Shown one piece after another: positions 1 to 8,679 of a stretch of DNA of 64,000 nucleotides; the first letter of the stretch is position 1; each line of letters begins with the position of its first letter. The notes beneath the pieces are model-generated. The model searched no databases. It saw nothing but the letters and a program-made list of their open reading frames with translations, and was not told where the DNA came from. Origin of the DNA: Anaerolineae bacterium (lineage in GTDB: Bacteria > Chloroflexota > Anaerolineae > Promineifilales > Promineifilaceae); NCBI GenBank assembly GCA_020848035.1, contig JADLAX010000011.1:25188-89187 (forward strand). The letters run 5' to 3'. The position numbers were made by a program, and so were the translations under genes.

Positions 1-1161
1 CCCCACGCCGCAGATCTGGTTCCAGAAACGGCCGTTTCTCTCCCCCCCATCTCGCCTCAGCCTATCCCCGAACTGGAAATTGAACCGCCCCGCTTGCGGC
101 CGCGTCGCATGGTAACAATTGGCCTGCTGCTGGTGGGGTTGGTAACGGCCGTTTTTATTGGCTACCAGGCTTTTGGCAACACGCCTGCCCCTACCCCCAC
201 GCCCGAACCCTTTGCCGAAAGCCGCATCACCGATGATTGGCTGCAAAGCCGCCCGCTGCCCACGCCCCGGGCCAACATGGCGCTGGTGAGCAGCGGCCTG
301 AACCTCTACCTGATCGGTGGCGAAACGGCCGCTGGCGTCACCAACACCGTGGCCATTTTTAACACGCTGGACCTCATCTGGCGCGAAGGGGCAGCCAAGC
401 CAACGGCCGTTACCGAGATTACCGGCGCGGAGCTGTTTGGCGAAATTTATATCCCCGGCGGCAAACTGACCGATGGCCAGCCAACCAACGTGGTGGAAGT
501 GTACAGCCCGGCCAACAACAGCTGGCGCGTGGCTACGCCGCTGCCCACGGCCGTTTCCGGCGGTCTGGTTCTGTCCGACGGCAGTTTTTTGTACCTCTTT
601 GGCGGCTGGGACGGGCAGGATTATCTGGCCAACGCCTATCGTTTTGATCCGGCGGCCAACAGCTGGCAAATTTTGCCCGACATGGCCACCGCCCGCGCCT
701 TTGTCACCGGCGGCGTGGTGAAGGGGAATTTATACGTCGTGGGGGGGTATGATGGGGAACGGCCGTTAAGCGAATGTGCCTACTTTGCCGCCGCTGGCGA
801 CAGCCTGGACAGTGAAGGTCAGTGGCATCGCTGCGCCCCCATGCTGCTGCCGCGCGCCGGGGCAGGGGCTTCCGGCTTGCTCAACAAGCTGTACGTTTTT
901 GGCGGCGGTGCCTTTGGCCAGGAAGCTATTACCTACAGCGAGTCGTACAACCCCGACACCGACCAATGGTCCGTGGTCAACACGCCACCGCTCAGCGACG
1001 AGCCAAATTGGGCCAGCCTGGGCATTGCCAATGTCGAAATTCGGATTTATGCCGTGGGGGGGAAACGGGGCGAAGTGGTGACGGACACCACGTTCATCTA
1101 CCAGCCGCTGGCCTACCAGACCTACATTCCCATCGCTCCGGTTGAGGGCGGCAATCGGTAG
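1..1161 (+). CDS. Kelch-repeat membrane protein (5' end outside window)
   Basis: The frame is open from base 1 without a stop, so the gene probably begins left of the window; the TTG at 94 and ATG at 109 are internal candidates. A Pro-rich stretch is followed by one membrane segment (MVTIGLLLVGLVTAVFIGY, encoded from 109) and then a series of Kelch-type blades with recurring LYLIGG, LYLFGGWDG, LYVVGGYDG and LYVFGGG strands, suggesting a beta-propeller outside the membrane. The cytoplasmic part upstream is unseen; in this phylum such proteins may carry a kinase or zinc-finger domain there, but that is a guess. Function unknown; Kelch propellers usually bind proteins or glycans. Confidence 0.8.
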   Translation, partial: PHAADLVPETAVSLPPISPQPIPELEIEPPRLRPRRMVTIGLLLVGLVTAVFIGYQAFGNTPAPTPTPEPFAESRITDDWLQSRPLPTPRANMALVSSGLNLYLIGGETAAGVTNTVAIFNTLDLIWREGAAKPTAVTEITGAELFGEIYIPGGKLTDGQPTNVVEVYSPANNSWRVATPLPTAVSGGLVLSDGSFLYLFGGWDGQDYLANAYRFDPAANSWQILPDMATARAFVTGGVVKGNLYVVGGYDGERPLSECAYFAAAGDSLDSEGQWHRCAPMLLPRAGAGASGLLNKLYVFGGGAFGQEAITYSESYNPDTDQWSVVNTPPLSDEPNWASLGIANVEIRIYAVGGKRGEVVTDTTFIYQPLAYQTYIPIAPVEGGNR

Positions 1162-1204
1162 CCAATCGGCTCTCTCTGCCGATGTTTATGGTGTCATAAC
1201 CGCG

Positions 1205-1255
1205 TAGGCGGGTATCCATCGAGAATAGATTCCCGCCTTCGCGGGAATGACAATA
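1205..1255. repeat. REP-like hairpin (CCCGC..GCGGG family), copy 1
   Basis: A perfect 8-bp stem, ATTCCCGC (1229-1236) with GCGGGAAT (1241-1248) around a CTTC loop, is followed by GACAATAAAAA. The neighbouring bases also contain GGCGGGTATC. The translated minus strand reads FPRRRES, the signature of a widely dispersed bacterial intergenic repeat. It lies between the converging Kelch and EthD-like genes and could end transcription in either direction. A second copy is at 33966-33992. Confidence 0.7.
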
Positions 1256-1305
1256 AAAAATGCGTATTTCTCTTAGTATTCTCTATGCCCCGCTGTGGCT
1301 CAGAA

Positions 1306-1635
1306 TCAACTCCCTTCCGCCATACCTTCCAAAAAGGAATCGGCAAAAAACCAGGTAATGATTTTGGCCTCGGCCCAGGGGGTGAGGGCCGCAATCAGCT
1401 GCACGCCGATGGGCGTCACCATCGCCGCCTCGAAGCTGATACGCGAATCGAAGTACAGCTCAAACATGAGGTGGAAACGGGATTCGCCGCCGCCCGGTTT
1501 GTGGGAGATACGGCTCACTTCACGGCGAGCCAGGCCCGGCAGCTGTTCAGCCAGCGGCAGGTGCGTCTGGCTAAAAAACGCTTCCAGCGCGTCTTCATCA
1601 TCCACGCGGCGGTAGAGGGTGACAAATTTGTACAT
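1306..1635 (-). CDS. EthD-like dimeric alpha/beta-barrel protein
   Basis: A 109-residue protein starting MYKFVTLYRR. The N-terminal strand, the segment HLPLAEQLPGLARREVSRI and the later FHLMFELYFDS strand match the EthD/ferredoxin-like dimeric barrel family (usual length about 100 residues). EthD proteins are small accessory proteins or reductases of uncertain chemistry, first linked to ether degradation. It is the last gene of the minus-strand Ccm/cytochrome run, four bases after the cytochrome gene, so it is probably co-transcribed. The role here is unknown. Confidence 0.75.
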   Translation of the reverse strand: MYKFVTLYRRVDDEDALEAFFSQTHLPLAEQLPGLARREVSRISHKPGGGESRFHLMFELYFDSRISFEAAMVTPIGVQLIAALTPWAEAKIITWFFADSFLEGMAEGS

Positions 1636-1639
1636 CGAA

Positions 1640-3475
1640 TTAATTCCACACGGCCGTTAACCGCTCTTTTAACACCTGGCGCTGCTGCTGGTACTCGGCT
1701 TCGTCCAGCTCACCCGCCTCGTAAGCATCGTCCAGGTCGGCGATGGCTTGCAGCAGGGTGCTTTTGTCATCGCGGCGACGTACGGCCGTTTGTGGTGGCG
1801 CGGTTGTTGTGACACGAGGTCCAACGGCCGTTTCCATCTCTGTTTCCGGGTAGGTGCGCCAGCGCTGTACCAGGAAAAAACCCACGGCCAGCATCGCCGC
1901 CAGGGCCACGCCACCAATAATCAGCTCATTCGTTTCGCTGCGCACCGCCAAAGCATTGCCCTGCGCGTCCAAAATTTGGGTGGGACGGCCGTCCAGCGTC
2001 AGGCTTACGGCATCTGCTTGCGCCAGGCTGGAATTGATATAACTGACAAAGGAACCGCTGGCCGTCGCCTGCGCCCCCTGGGACACCCACGCGCTGTCGG
2101 TGATATTTACGCCCGCATCGGCCATGATGACACTCGCCCCACCAACGACGGTGTAATCCAGGGGATGGGCCAGCAGCAGGCCATCATCGTAGGGTAGATC
2201 GTAGTTGACCAGCAAATTCAGGCTGCTCGCGCCGGGGCGCAGCGGCGTGGTATCTACCCAACCGGTGTCGGTTTGCACAAAGTTGGTCGCGGGGATGAAG
2301 GTATCCAGCGTTGTGCCAAAACCGCGCTGAAAGCTGATGTTGTCGGCACCGGTGGGCAGCCCAATCTTGACGGTACCTTCGGCAAAATCGCCGCTTTCAC
2401 CCACAAAAACGGCCGCTGCCGTGTTGGTAAAAACATACAGCTCAGAAACCGTCACGCGCTCCTCGCTAAAGGTAATAATCAGATGCAGCCGATCAATGAC
2501 CACTACCGACGGGTCTGTGGTGGTATCGAAGACAAACATGGGCAGGTCGACCGTCGGTTGGATGTTGGAAACCTGCACGGCGTCGCTGTTGAAGGTAAGG
2601 TCGCCATAGGTCACGTCGGCCAGGAACACCCAGTCGGCAGGCACATCTTCAATTTGGAATTCAAAACGGCCGTCTTCCCCAACCGTCGTCGTTTCTGAGT
2701 ACATTTCCTCCAGCTGGGCGGTAAAGGCGCGCAGCCGCACCTCACCCTCGGTGACAGTTTCGTTGGTGGAACCGTTGATCACCTGCCCGCCGATGGTGGC
2801 CTGTTCAATCGGGGCAAAGGCGGCGAGAGGGTCGGTGTAGGTGTAGTGCAGGGAACGGCCGTAATCAAGCAACGACAGCTTTTCCGCTTCGCTCAAACTG
2901 CTGACATCGATGCCCAAAATATCTTCGCTGTCCAGCTCCGCCAAAATCTGCTCGTTGCTGCGGCTGAACCAATACGCCAGACCCGGCCAGCTGGCGGTGT
3001 CGGCACCCAGCTCGGTGGCCAGCGCTTCACCGGCGGCAATCTCATCGGGCCGGGTGCTGAAGCTGTAGGCCAGGGCAATGGTGTCCCAAATTTCCGCCTC
3101 GCTCAGCGGGTTGCTGCTGGCTGTGCCAAAAGGCGGCATGCCTGCGGCCAGATTACCATTGCTGATGATGTCGAACATGACGGAGGGAACGGCCGTCAGC
3201 TTAAACGCCGGGTCAGCCAATGTCGCCGGTTCCAGTCCGGCCTCAATCGCTTGAGTTCCCTGGCCATCACCCAATTCACCGTGGCAGACGACGCAGCGCT
3301 CATAATAAATCAGCAGGCCGTTTTCGGCGTTGGGGGGCGTTTCGGGAACCACGGTGTCTTGCGCTGCCAGGCGCGTGGCAGGTTGCCACAGCAGACCCAT
3401 CAGGGCTGCCGCAAAGGCAGCAAAAACGACCAGCAAACGCAGGTCGGCCGGGGCAAAATGTCGGTTATTTTTCAT
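1640..3475 (-). CDS. Membrane-anchored c-type cytochrome, multidomain
   Basis: A 611-residue protein. Residues 12-35 form a signal peptide or anchor. A cytochrome c domain follows with the heme motif CVVCH at 61-65 and a likely Met ligand in NLAAGMPPFG. The middle region looks beta-rich, with a carboxypeptidase-regulatory-like stretch (ATIGGQVINGSTNETVTEGEV). A membrane segment near residue 540 (ELIIGGVALAAMLAVGFFLV) precedes a cytoplasmic charged tail (LDDAYEAGELDEAEYQQQR) like the short C-terminal helical motif of Ccm/anti-sigma-type proteins. It lies six bases after the CcmI-like gene, so it is probably a substrate made together with its maturation machinery. Electron partner unknown. Confidence 0.82.
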   Translation of the reverse strand: MKNNRHFAPADLRLLVVFAAFAAALMGLLWQPATRLAAQDTVVPETPPNAENGLLIYYERCVVCHGELGDGQGTQAIEAGLEPATLADPAFKLTAVPSVMFDIISNGNLAAGMPPFGTASSNPLSEAEIWDTIALAYSFSTRPDEIAAGEALATELGADTASWPGLAYWFSRSNEQILAELDSEDILGIDVSSLSEAEKLSLLDYGRSLHYTYTDPLAAFAPIEQATIGGQVINGSTNETVTEGEVRLRAFTAQLEEMYSETTTVGEDGRFEFQIEDVPADWVFLADVTYGDLTFNSDAVQVSNIQPTVDLPMFVFDTTTDPSVVVIDRLHLIITFSEERVTVSELYVFTNTAAAVFVGESGDFAEGTVKIGLPTGADNISFQRGFGTTLDTFIPATNFVQTDTGWVDTTPLRPGASSLNLLVNYDLPYDDGLLLAHPLDYTVVGGASVIMADAGVNITDSAWVSQGAQATASGSFVSYINSSLAQADAVSLTLDGRPTQILDAQGNALAVRSETNELIIGGVALAAMLAVGFFLVQRWRTYPETEMETAVGPRVTTTAPPQTAVRRRDDKSTLLQAIADLDDAYEAGELDEAEYQQQRQVLKERLTAVWN

Positions 3476-3481
3476 CGTTAC

Positions 3482-4003
3482 TCACGCAGTTTGTGTCGAA
3501 GTTGTCAGGGTTAGATTATGGCCGCAGTGGGCACAAAATCTGTCGCCGGGGTCGGTGGGTGTGCCGCACTGGGGGCAAAAGCGCGTATGCCCGTTGGGCA
3601 GCGGCCCGGTGGCTGGGGCCGGGGCCTGGCTGCGCTGCTGCCGCAGGCGAGCAATAGCGACCTCAATCTCAATGTCCGCAGCCGCCGACGGCCGTTCTTC
3701 GGCCACTTCGTCAGGGACATAGCCAGGATCGCCACCCGCCGCATCAAGTGCTTGCAGAACGGCCGTCGCCTGCTCCACCAACTTTTCCCGCTGCAAAGCA
3801 TGCACTTCGGTGGGCAGCTTGCCCGTTTCGTGGTCAAAATCTAACGCCTGAATTTGATCCAGCAGCGTTTCTTTTTCTAGCAGCAGATGTTCCTGCTCGG
3901 TTAATGCTGCTGGCCGCTCCTGCGGCCGCAAAAAGGGGCGGGCAATGAAGATTCCCACCAACGCCAATAGCGCCACACCTACTAAAATTGATCCAATCGC
4001 CAT
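3482..4003 (-). CDS. CcmI-like protein with C-terminal zinc ribbon
   Basis: A 173-residue protein with one N-terminal membrane helix (residues 3-22), then a coiled-coil region LLLEKETLLDQIQALDFDHETGKL. This resembles the first part of CcmI/CycH, the cytochrome c heme-lyase subunit that handles apocytochrome. The C-terminal TPR domain of CcmI is absent. In its place is a Pro/Ala linker and a double zinc-knuckle (CPQCGTPTDPGDRFCAHCG). It lies in the Ccm run between the CcmG-like and cytochrome genes. The CcmI assignment is by context plus the coiled-coil pattern; 'zinc-ribbon membrane protein' is the conservative name. Confidence 0.65.
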   Translation of the reverse strand: MAIGSILVGVALLALVGIFIARPFLRPQERPAALTEQEHLLLEKETLLDQIQALDFDHETGKLPTEVHALQREKLVEQATAVLQALDAAGGDPGYVPDEVAEERPSAAADIEIEVAIARLRQQRSQAPAPATGPLPNGHTRFCPQCGTPTDPGDRFCAHCGHNLTLTTSTQTA

Positions 4004-4040
4004 AGTTTTGTTTCAATGAAGCGGAGAGAGGGGAGCGGCG

Positions 4041-4115
4041 AGTTAAAAGTGATAAGTGACAAGTAAAAAGTAGACTTTTCACTTATCACTTTTTACTTTT
4101 ACTTCTTACTTCTCA
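4041..4115. repeat. Word-hairpin, family A (AAGTGATAAGT), copy 1
   Basis: The left part consists of AAAAGTGATAAGTGACAAGTAAAAAGT-type words. After a 4-base spacer the right part repeats the same words in complement (ACTTTTCACTTATCACTTTTTACTTTT...), giving a long imperfect hairpin. It separates the CcmG-like and CcmI-like genes inside the ccm run, so it could attenuate or process the message. Other copies lie at 16023, 24844, 33828, 37367, 51539 and 62704. Confidence 0.85.
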
Positions 4116-4135
4116 CGCCCAAACCCCTCGCCTGC

Positions 4136-4717
4136 TCATCCTCCGTCTGCCAGAAGCTGGCCGATTATCTGGTCCAGCGTGCTGCCGCTGATGGGGCCAA
4201 TTTGCACGTAGGCAATTTCCCCCGTTTGATCGATGATAAATGTTTCCGGCACGCCGGTAATTTCGTAATCGTGGGAGATGCGGGTGCCCAGGTCTGGCGC
4301 ATGAGGGAAGGTCACGTCGAACTCTTCCATGTACGCAATCGAGTTTGGTTCAACGTCGGAGTACGCAACACCGACAAAAACGACGCCCTGGTCCTGGTAT
4401 TTTTGCCAGGCAGCTTCCAATTCATCCGTCTCGACGCGGCATTCTACACACCAGGAGGCCCAAAAGTTCATCACCACTATCTGACCTTTCATATCCTCCA
4501 GGGAAGCGGCCGTTTTGCCCTCCCATTCATACCCATCAAAAAACTCCAGGTTAAATTTGGGGGCCATTTCGCCTACCTCAGGGCGGGGGGCGGTGCTGTT
4601 CACCAGGCCCCAGCCCAGCACGGCTAGCAGGCCCAGCACAATGACCCAAACGGCAATGCTGAGATAGCTGCGTGATGATTTTTGGGGTTGTTCAAGTCGG
4701 TTAGCAATATCACTCAT
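4136..4717 (-). CDS. TlpA/CcmG-like thioredoxin, membrane-anchored
   Basis: The chosen start (ATG at 4717, preceded by AGG ten bases upstream) gives 193 residues; a longer frame from 4765 would overlap the preceding ccmH more. One membrane helix (about residues 19-40) anchors a thioredoxin-fold domain with active site WCVEC (Cys90, Cys93) in the context MNFWASWCVEC, and a cis-Pro in TGVPETFIID. TlpA/CcmG proteins reduce apocytochrome CxxCH cysteines or CcmH outside the membrane. The position between ccmH and the CcmI-like gene supports the CcmG (DsbE) role. Confidence 0.85.
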   Translation of the reverse strand: MSDIANRLEQPQKSSRSYLSIAVWVIVLGLLAVLGWGLVNSTAPRPEVGEMAPKFNLEFFDGYEWEGKTAASLEDMKGQIVVMNFWASWCVECRVETDELEAAWQKYQDQGVVFVGVAYSDVEPNSIAYMEEFDVTFPHAPDLGTRISHDYEITGVPETFIIDQTGEIAYVQIGPISGSTLDQIIGQLLADGG

Positions 4718-4721
4718 GGTT

Positions 4722-5270
4722 TTACCTGTTGCGTAACTCTTCTTCGAGTCTCGATTTGTAATCATCTGGGGCGATGAGTTTGGCGGGGATAGGAACGGCC
4801 GTTTCTACCACATCTTCCTCAAATTCCTCATCCACTTCAGCCGCCGAAGTGCGCAGCGTACGCACGTAGCGGGTAAAAAACACCCCGCCCACTATCACCG
4901 CCACCACCGGCAGCGCCCACAAAATCAGGGTAAAGCCGCTTTTGGGCGGATTGGCCAGCACCCCGTCGCCGTACTGCCGGGCAAAATAGGCCTGCACCTC
5001 TTCCGGCGTACTGCCTTCAGAAAGCTGCTGCCGGATCAGCTCACGCCAGTCGGCACACGCCTGCGTGGGGCACACGTCTAGCGGCGTACTCTCACACACC
5101 GGGCAGAACAAATCCTTAGCGACGGCGTTTACTTCATCATCCGTCACCGGCACATCTTGGGCCAGAGCGGGCAGTGCCAGCAACAAAAAGCCCAGCAAAA
5201 CAAAGAGGGCCGCAGCCAACCGCCGAACACGAATCTGTTTAGATCTTAATTCAGGCACAATAAACCTCAT
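4722..5270 (-). CDS. ccmH: CcmH-like cytochrome c maturation protein
   Basis: A 182-residue protein: signal peptide (about residues 15-38, ending ALPALAQ), then the CcmH/CycL/Ccl2 domain with FCPVC (Cys56, Cys59) and a following helix DWRELIRQQL, then a membrane helix (ILWALPVVAVIVGGVFF) and an acidic cytoplasmic tail. CcmH keeps apocytochrome or CcmG reduced for heme ligation. Unusually, two more cysteines (Cys67, Cys72 in DVCPTQAC) follow the usual pair. It sits eight bases after ccmF. Confidence 0.88.
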   Translation of the reverse strand: MRFIVPELRSKQIRVRRLAAALFVLLGFLLLALPALAQDVPVTDDEVNAVAKDLFCPVCESTPLDVCPTQACADWRELIRQQLSEGSTPEEVQAYFARQYGDGVLANPPKSGFTLILWALPVVAVIVGGVFFTRYVRTLRTSAAEVDEEFEEDVVETAVPIPAKLIAPDDYKSRLEEELRNR

Positions 5271-5278
5271 AGCCTTAC

Positions 5279-7273
5279 TTAATCAGTGGGCGCGGCTGCC
5301 GGACGCCGCCGCCGCGAAAGCGACCGCTCTACGGCCGGGTCTGGCCAGGCCGCCACCAGCGTGCCAATAACAAAGATCACACCGCCTGCCCATACCCAGT
5401 TGATCAGCGGGTTCAGGTAGATGCGGAAAGTTGCCTGATCGGCCGTAGCCGGTTCCCAGTTGATCATGAGCACGTAAAAATCCTCGGTGATCGTAGAGCG
5501 GGCATTGGGAATGGTCATCGGCTGATTGGTACGGGTGTACAATTCAGAACGGGGATGAAGCTGGCCGACGTAACGGCCGTTGTCATACACATCCACCGTC
5601 GCTTCCGTAATGATCAAATCATCTGGCCCGGCATAACGTGTCGCACCCAGGAACTGCATTTCATATCGGCCCAGCGAAACCTTCTCCCCCACCCCCAATC
5701 GGATTTGGGTTTGCTCCTGGAAAATCTCCACACCAATGATGCCAAACGCCATCACAATCACGCCCAGGTGAATCCAGTATCCGCCGTACCGCCGCCGATT
5801 GCGCGCCATCAGGTTAGAATACGCCACCAAGACGTTTTCCCCCTTCTTCATGCGCGCCCGCGTGCCCTTCCAGAACTCAAGCAGGGTCAAAATCAACGAA
5901 AAAGACACAACCCAGAAGCCCAACAGCGCCCCCCAGCCACGAATGCCCAGGGCAAACAGCACGCCAATAAAAACTAGGGCCGCCAGGGCAGGCCAGCGCA
6001 GCGACATGCCAATACGCTCCGCGCTGGAGCGGTACCACATTGTCAGCGGGGCCACCCCCATGAGCAGCAGCAGCAGCACAAACAGCGGTGCCAATGCCTG
6101 CTCATAGACCGGCGGACCAACAAAACCCTTCTCCCCGGTAATGAGCTCCGAAAAGATGGGGTAGTTGGTAAATAAAAAGACCACCAGCAAAATCGCCAGG
6201 ATCAGGAAATTGTTGTACAGAAAAGCCGCTTCACGGGACAACAGCGAATTCAAACGGTTCTCTGAATGCAGGTCTACCCGCCGCTTCAGCATCCAGTACG
6301 CCGAAAAAACAAACATCACGGCGATAAAGGCGAAAAACAGTGGCCCAATGGCCGATTGGGCAAAGGAATGCACTGAAGAAATGACACCGCTGCGCACAAT
6401 AAACGTGCCGTAGATGACCAAACAATAGGTCAATAAAATGAGAAAGATGTTCCACATCTTAAACATGTTGCGCTTTTCCTGGATCATCACCGAATGCAGG
6501 AACGCGGTACCGGCCAGCCAGGGCATGAGGGAAGCATTTTCTACCGGATCCCAGGCCCAGTAACCACCCCAACCCAACACGTCATAAGCCCAACGGCCGC
6601 CTAACACCAGCCCCAGGCTTAAAAAGAGCCAGGCCACCAACGTCCAGCGGCGCGTAATTTTGATCCACACGTCATCCAGCTTGCCAGAGATCAGCGCCGA
6701 CATGGCAAACGCGTAGGGAATTGTAAAGCCCACAAAACCCAGGTAAAGCATGGGCGGGTGGATAATCATGCCGGGGTGGCGCAGCAGGGGGTTCAGCCCA
6801 TTGCCATCGACAGGTACGGCAGGGAGCCGGGCAAATGGATGCTCCACAAACACGGAAATGCTTAAGAAAAAGATTTGGGTAAAGCTGGCCACCATGATGG
6901 CATACGGCATCAGCTCTTTTTGTTTGCGCCAGTTCCGGGCCATGGCTGCGGCCGTAAAAACGGAAAGCAAGAAGTTCCAGAACAGCAGCGAACCAGCCTG
7001 GCCACCCCACAACGCCGTCACCTTCAGGTAGGTGGGCATATCCCGGCTGCTGACGCGCCAGACGTACTCCACAGAAAAGTCGCCCTGCACCAGCGAATAG
7101 ATCATCAACAGGCAGGAAATGGTAATCAGGGGGAAAGTGGCGATGGTAGCGTTGCGTGCGCTTTCGATCCAGCGGGGTTGATTGGTGTGACGGCCGTAAT
7201 AAGCCGCCCCCGCCGCAAATACGGCCGCTGCCAACGCCAAAATTAAGGCAATGTAACCTAATTCGGGGATCAT
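5279..7273 (-). CDS. ccmF: Cytochrome c heme lyase subunit CcmF
   Basis: A 664-residue polytopic membrane protein of the usual CcmF length (about 650). The tryptophan-rich heme-handling signature WGGYWAWDPVENASLMPWL and the upstream LWGGQAGSLLFWNFLL segment are diagnostic, with some fourteen hydrophobic helices and a large periplasmic loop near the C-terminus. CcmF takes heme from CcmE and joins it to the apocytochrome. A purine-rich site (GGAAGAGAT) precedes the ATG. It follows ccmE in the same direction; ccmA, ccmB, ccmC and ccmD are not in the window. Confidence 0.95.
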   Translation of the reverse strand: MIPELGYIALILALAAAVFAAGAAYYGRHTNQPRWIESARNATIATFPLITISCLLMIYSLVQGDFSVEYVWRVSSRDMPTYLKVTALWGGQAGSLLFWNFLLSVFTAAAMARNWRKQKELMPYAIMVASFTQIFFLSISVFVEHPFARLPAVPVDGNGLNPLLRHPGMIIHPPMLYLGFVGFTIPYAFAMSALISGKLDDVWIKITRRWTLVAWLFLSLGLVLGGRWAYDVLGWGGYWAWDPVENASLMPWLAGTAFLHSVMIQEKRNMFKMWNIFLILLTYCLVIYGTFIVRSGVISSVHSFAQSAIGPLFFAFIAVMFVFSAYWMLKRRVDLHSENRLNSLLSREAAFLYNNFLILAILLVVFLFTNYPIFSELITGEKGFVGPPVYEQALAPLFVLLLLLMGVAPLTMWYRSSAERIGMSLRWPALAALVFIGVLFALGIRGWGALLGFWVVSFSLILTLLEFWKGTRARMKKGENVLVAYSNLMARNRRRYGGYWIHLGVIVMAFGIIGVEIFQEQTQIRLGVGEKVSLGRYEMQFLGATRYAGPDDLIITEATVDVYDNGRYVGQLHPRSELYTRTNQPMTIPNARSTITEDFYVLMINWEPATADQATFRIYLNPLINWVWAGGVIFVIGTLVAAWPDPAVERSLSRRRRPAAAPTD

Positions 7274-7348
7274 ATCTCTCTTCCTACGAACAAAATCAGC
7301 CAGCGGCAGTTTTCACCAGCCGCTGGCCGCTAAACACAAATGAATGAA

Positions 7349-7867
7349 CTAATTTGTGTTACCCGTCTGCATATCAATCCCATCGGGATGACCAGCCGGA
7401 TCCAATTCCTCGTAACGAGTGGGGCATTTCAACAGCAAACCACCGGGGTTAGAGATGAACTCGCCATTTTCATTGGCGCTGCCTTCAACCAGTGCCTGCG
7501 CCTCGTGCTGCAGCAAATCGGGTTTGGGCTCGTTCATGGCCACAATGTGCAGGCGCTGCGAAGGATTGTTGATGTCATCTACAATGTCGAACTCCAGGCG
7601 AGAGGTGGTAGCATCAATTTGCACAAACTCAATCGAATCACCCACCACAAAACCAGCCACGCGCAAATCGCGCCCAATCAGCCGATCCTGTTCGGCGTAA
7701 AACTCACCCACCGTTTTATACAGCTGGGTATTGCCGCTCATGGCGTTCACCATGAGGTACACAATGGCGGCCAAAAGCAAGACACCACCGACGGCAAATT
7801 TCAGCCGATTGTTCTTGGCGGGGAAAAGAGCCTCTTCACCAGTGGTGGTCCAGGTTGTATCTGCCAT
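7349..7867 (-). CDS. ccmE: Heme chaperone CcmE with CxxxY in place of HxxxY
   Basis: A 172-residue protein with an N-terminal anchor (residues 23-42) and the CcmE beta-barrel: VGEFYAEQDRLIGRDLRVAGFV, then LHIVAMNEPKPDLLQHEAQALVEGS and LLLK. In classical CcmE the next residues are HxxxY, whose His binds heme covalently. Here they are Cys148-Pro-Thr-Arg-Tyr152, the CxxxY variant known from archaea and Desulfovibrio. It is first in the ccmE-ccmF-ccmH-ccmG run. The identification is firm from family pattern and context; the ligand change is seen directly. Confidence 0.9.
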   Translation of the reverse strand: MADTTWTTTGEEALFPAKNNRLKFAVGGVLLLAAIVYLMVNAMSGNTQLYKTVGEFYAEQDRLIGRDLRVAGFVVGDSIEFVQIDATTSRLEFDIVDDINNPSQRLHIVAMNEPKPDLLQHEAQALVEGSANENGEFISNPGGLLLKCPTRYEELDPAGHPDGIDMQTGNTN

Positions 7868-7902
7868 AACTCGTTGCTCCTTATTTTATCGGTTTAACTG
7901 CC

Positions 7903-8253
7903 TCAGATTTCGTCGTCCCATGCTAAGTCATCGAACTCTTCAAATGCCTCAGCTTCCTCCAGTGGATCAGCTTCATAGGCCAATATTTCCAGCGCTTGCT
8001 CCACGTATTCTTCAGGCACCAGCACATGGCCAGTGCCCAACAGGCCAACCGTCAGGCCCAGCGCCTGCCCGGCCGCTTCTTGCCAGACGCGCACCGGCAC
8101 GCCCTCAGCCTGCAACCGGCCAGCGATGATCGTGGCAGGGGTAATGCCCGGGGCCTGCGCTACAACTTTCCAGTGCACTTCCTGGCTGCCGTCTGGCGAT
8201 CCACTATTTTCCTGGGAAGGTAACGGCAAAGCAGTTGATTCAAAATCAGACAT
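7903..8253 (-). CDS. DUF2007-like putative signal-transducing protein
   Basis: ATG at 8253 gives 116 residues. The core WKVVAQAPGITPATIIAGRLQAEGVPVRVWQEAAGQALG followed by VLVPEEYVEQALEIL has the DUF2007 pattern (a small ferredoxin-like alpha/beta domain annotated as 'putative signal transducing protein'). The C-terminus is very acidic (DPLEEAEAFEEFDDLAWDDE). It lies 35 bases upstream of ccmE on the same strand and may head that transcript. Biochemical role unknown. Confidence 0.7.
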   Translation of the reverse strand: MSDFESTALPLPSQENSGSPDGSQEVHWKVVAQAPGITPATIIAGRLQAEGVPVRVWQEAAGQALGLTVGLLGTGHVLVPEEYVEQALEILAYEADPLEEAEAFEEFDDLAWDDEI

Positions 8254-8679
8254 TGACAAATTTTATCTTAATTTTGCAAAAACTATTTTCGGAACCGATG
8301 TTTACTTATTTTTTATTATACTGCTAACAGGACTGACGGGACAGGACGTTCGATTTGGTAAACAGCGGTTTGCGCTTTTTGGGTGTTTTATCGGATTTTT
8401 CTACATCTAAACAGCGATCTGCATCGGGAATTCTTATAGAGATGCTAGTCACTCTTGGCCTGATTGTCAATCTTTACTTTAGTGTACCGGATGTCCCTCT
8501 GGTTTATGATAGTGTTAAATCATGGATATAAAGTGATAGATGTCACGGGCGGGTAGATGGCACGGCCGTTTCCTCCACCCCACCTTTTCCGTACCCGTTG
8601 CCTTAGAATACCTGCCCCGATGGCGCACGCCGTGTTAAAATGCCGGGGTAGATTTTCAAGATTTGGAGAAACAACGTAA
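8254..8679. other. Divergent intergenic region, AT-rich
   Basis: 426 bases separate the divergent DUF2007/ccm run and the DinB-like gene. The part next to the DUF2007 start (8260-8320) is strongly AT-rich, in contrast to its surroundings, and probably holds the minus-strand promoter. TAAAAT at 8636-8641 is a possible -10 element for the plus-strand gene, without a clear -35. One ACGGCCGT lies near 8563. No open frame with coding character or stable repeat was seen. Confidence 0.4.
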
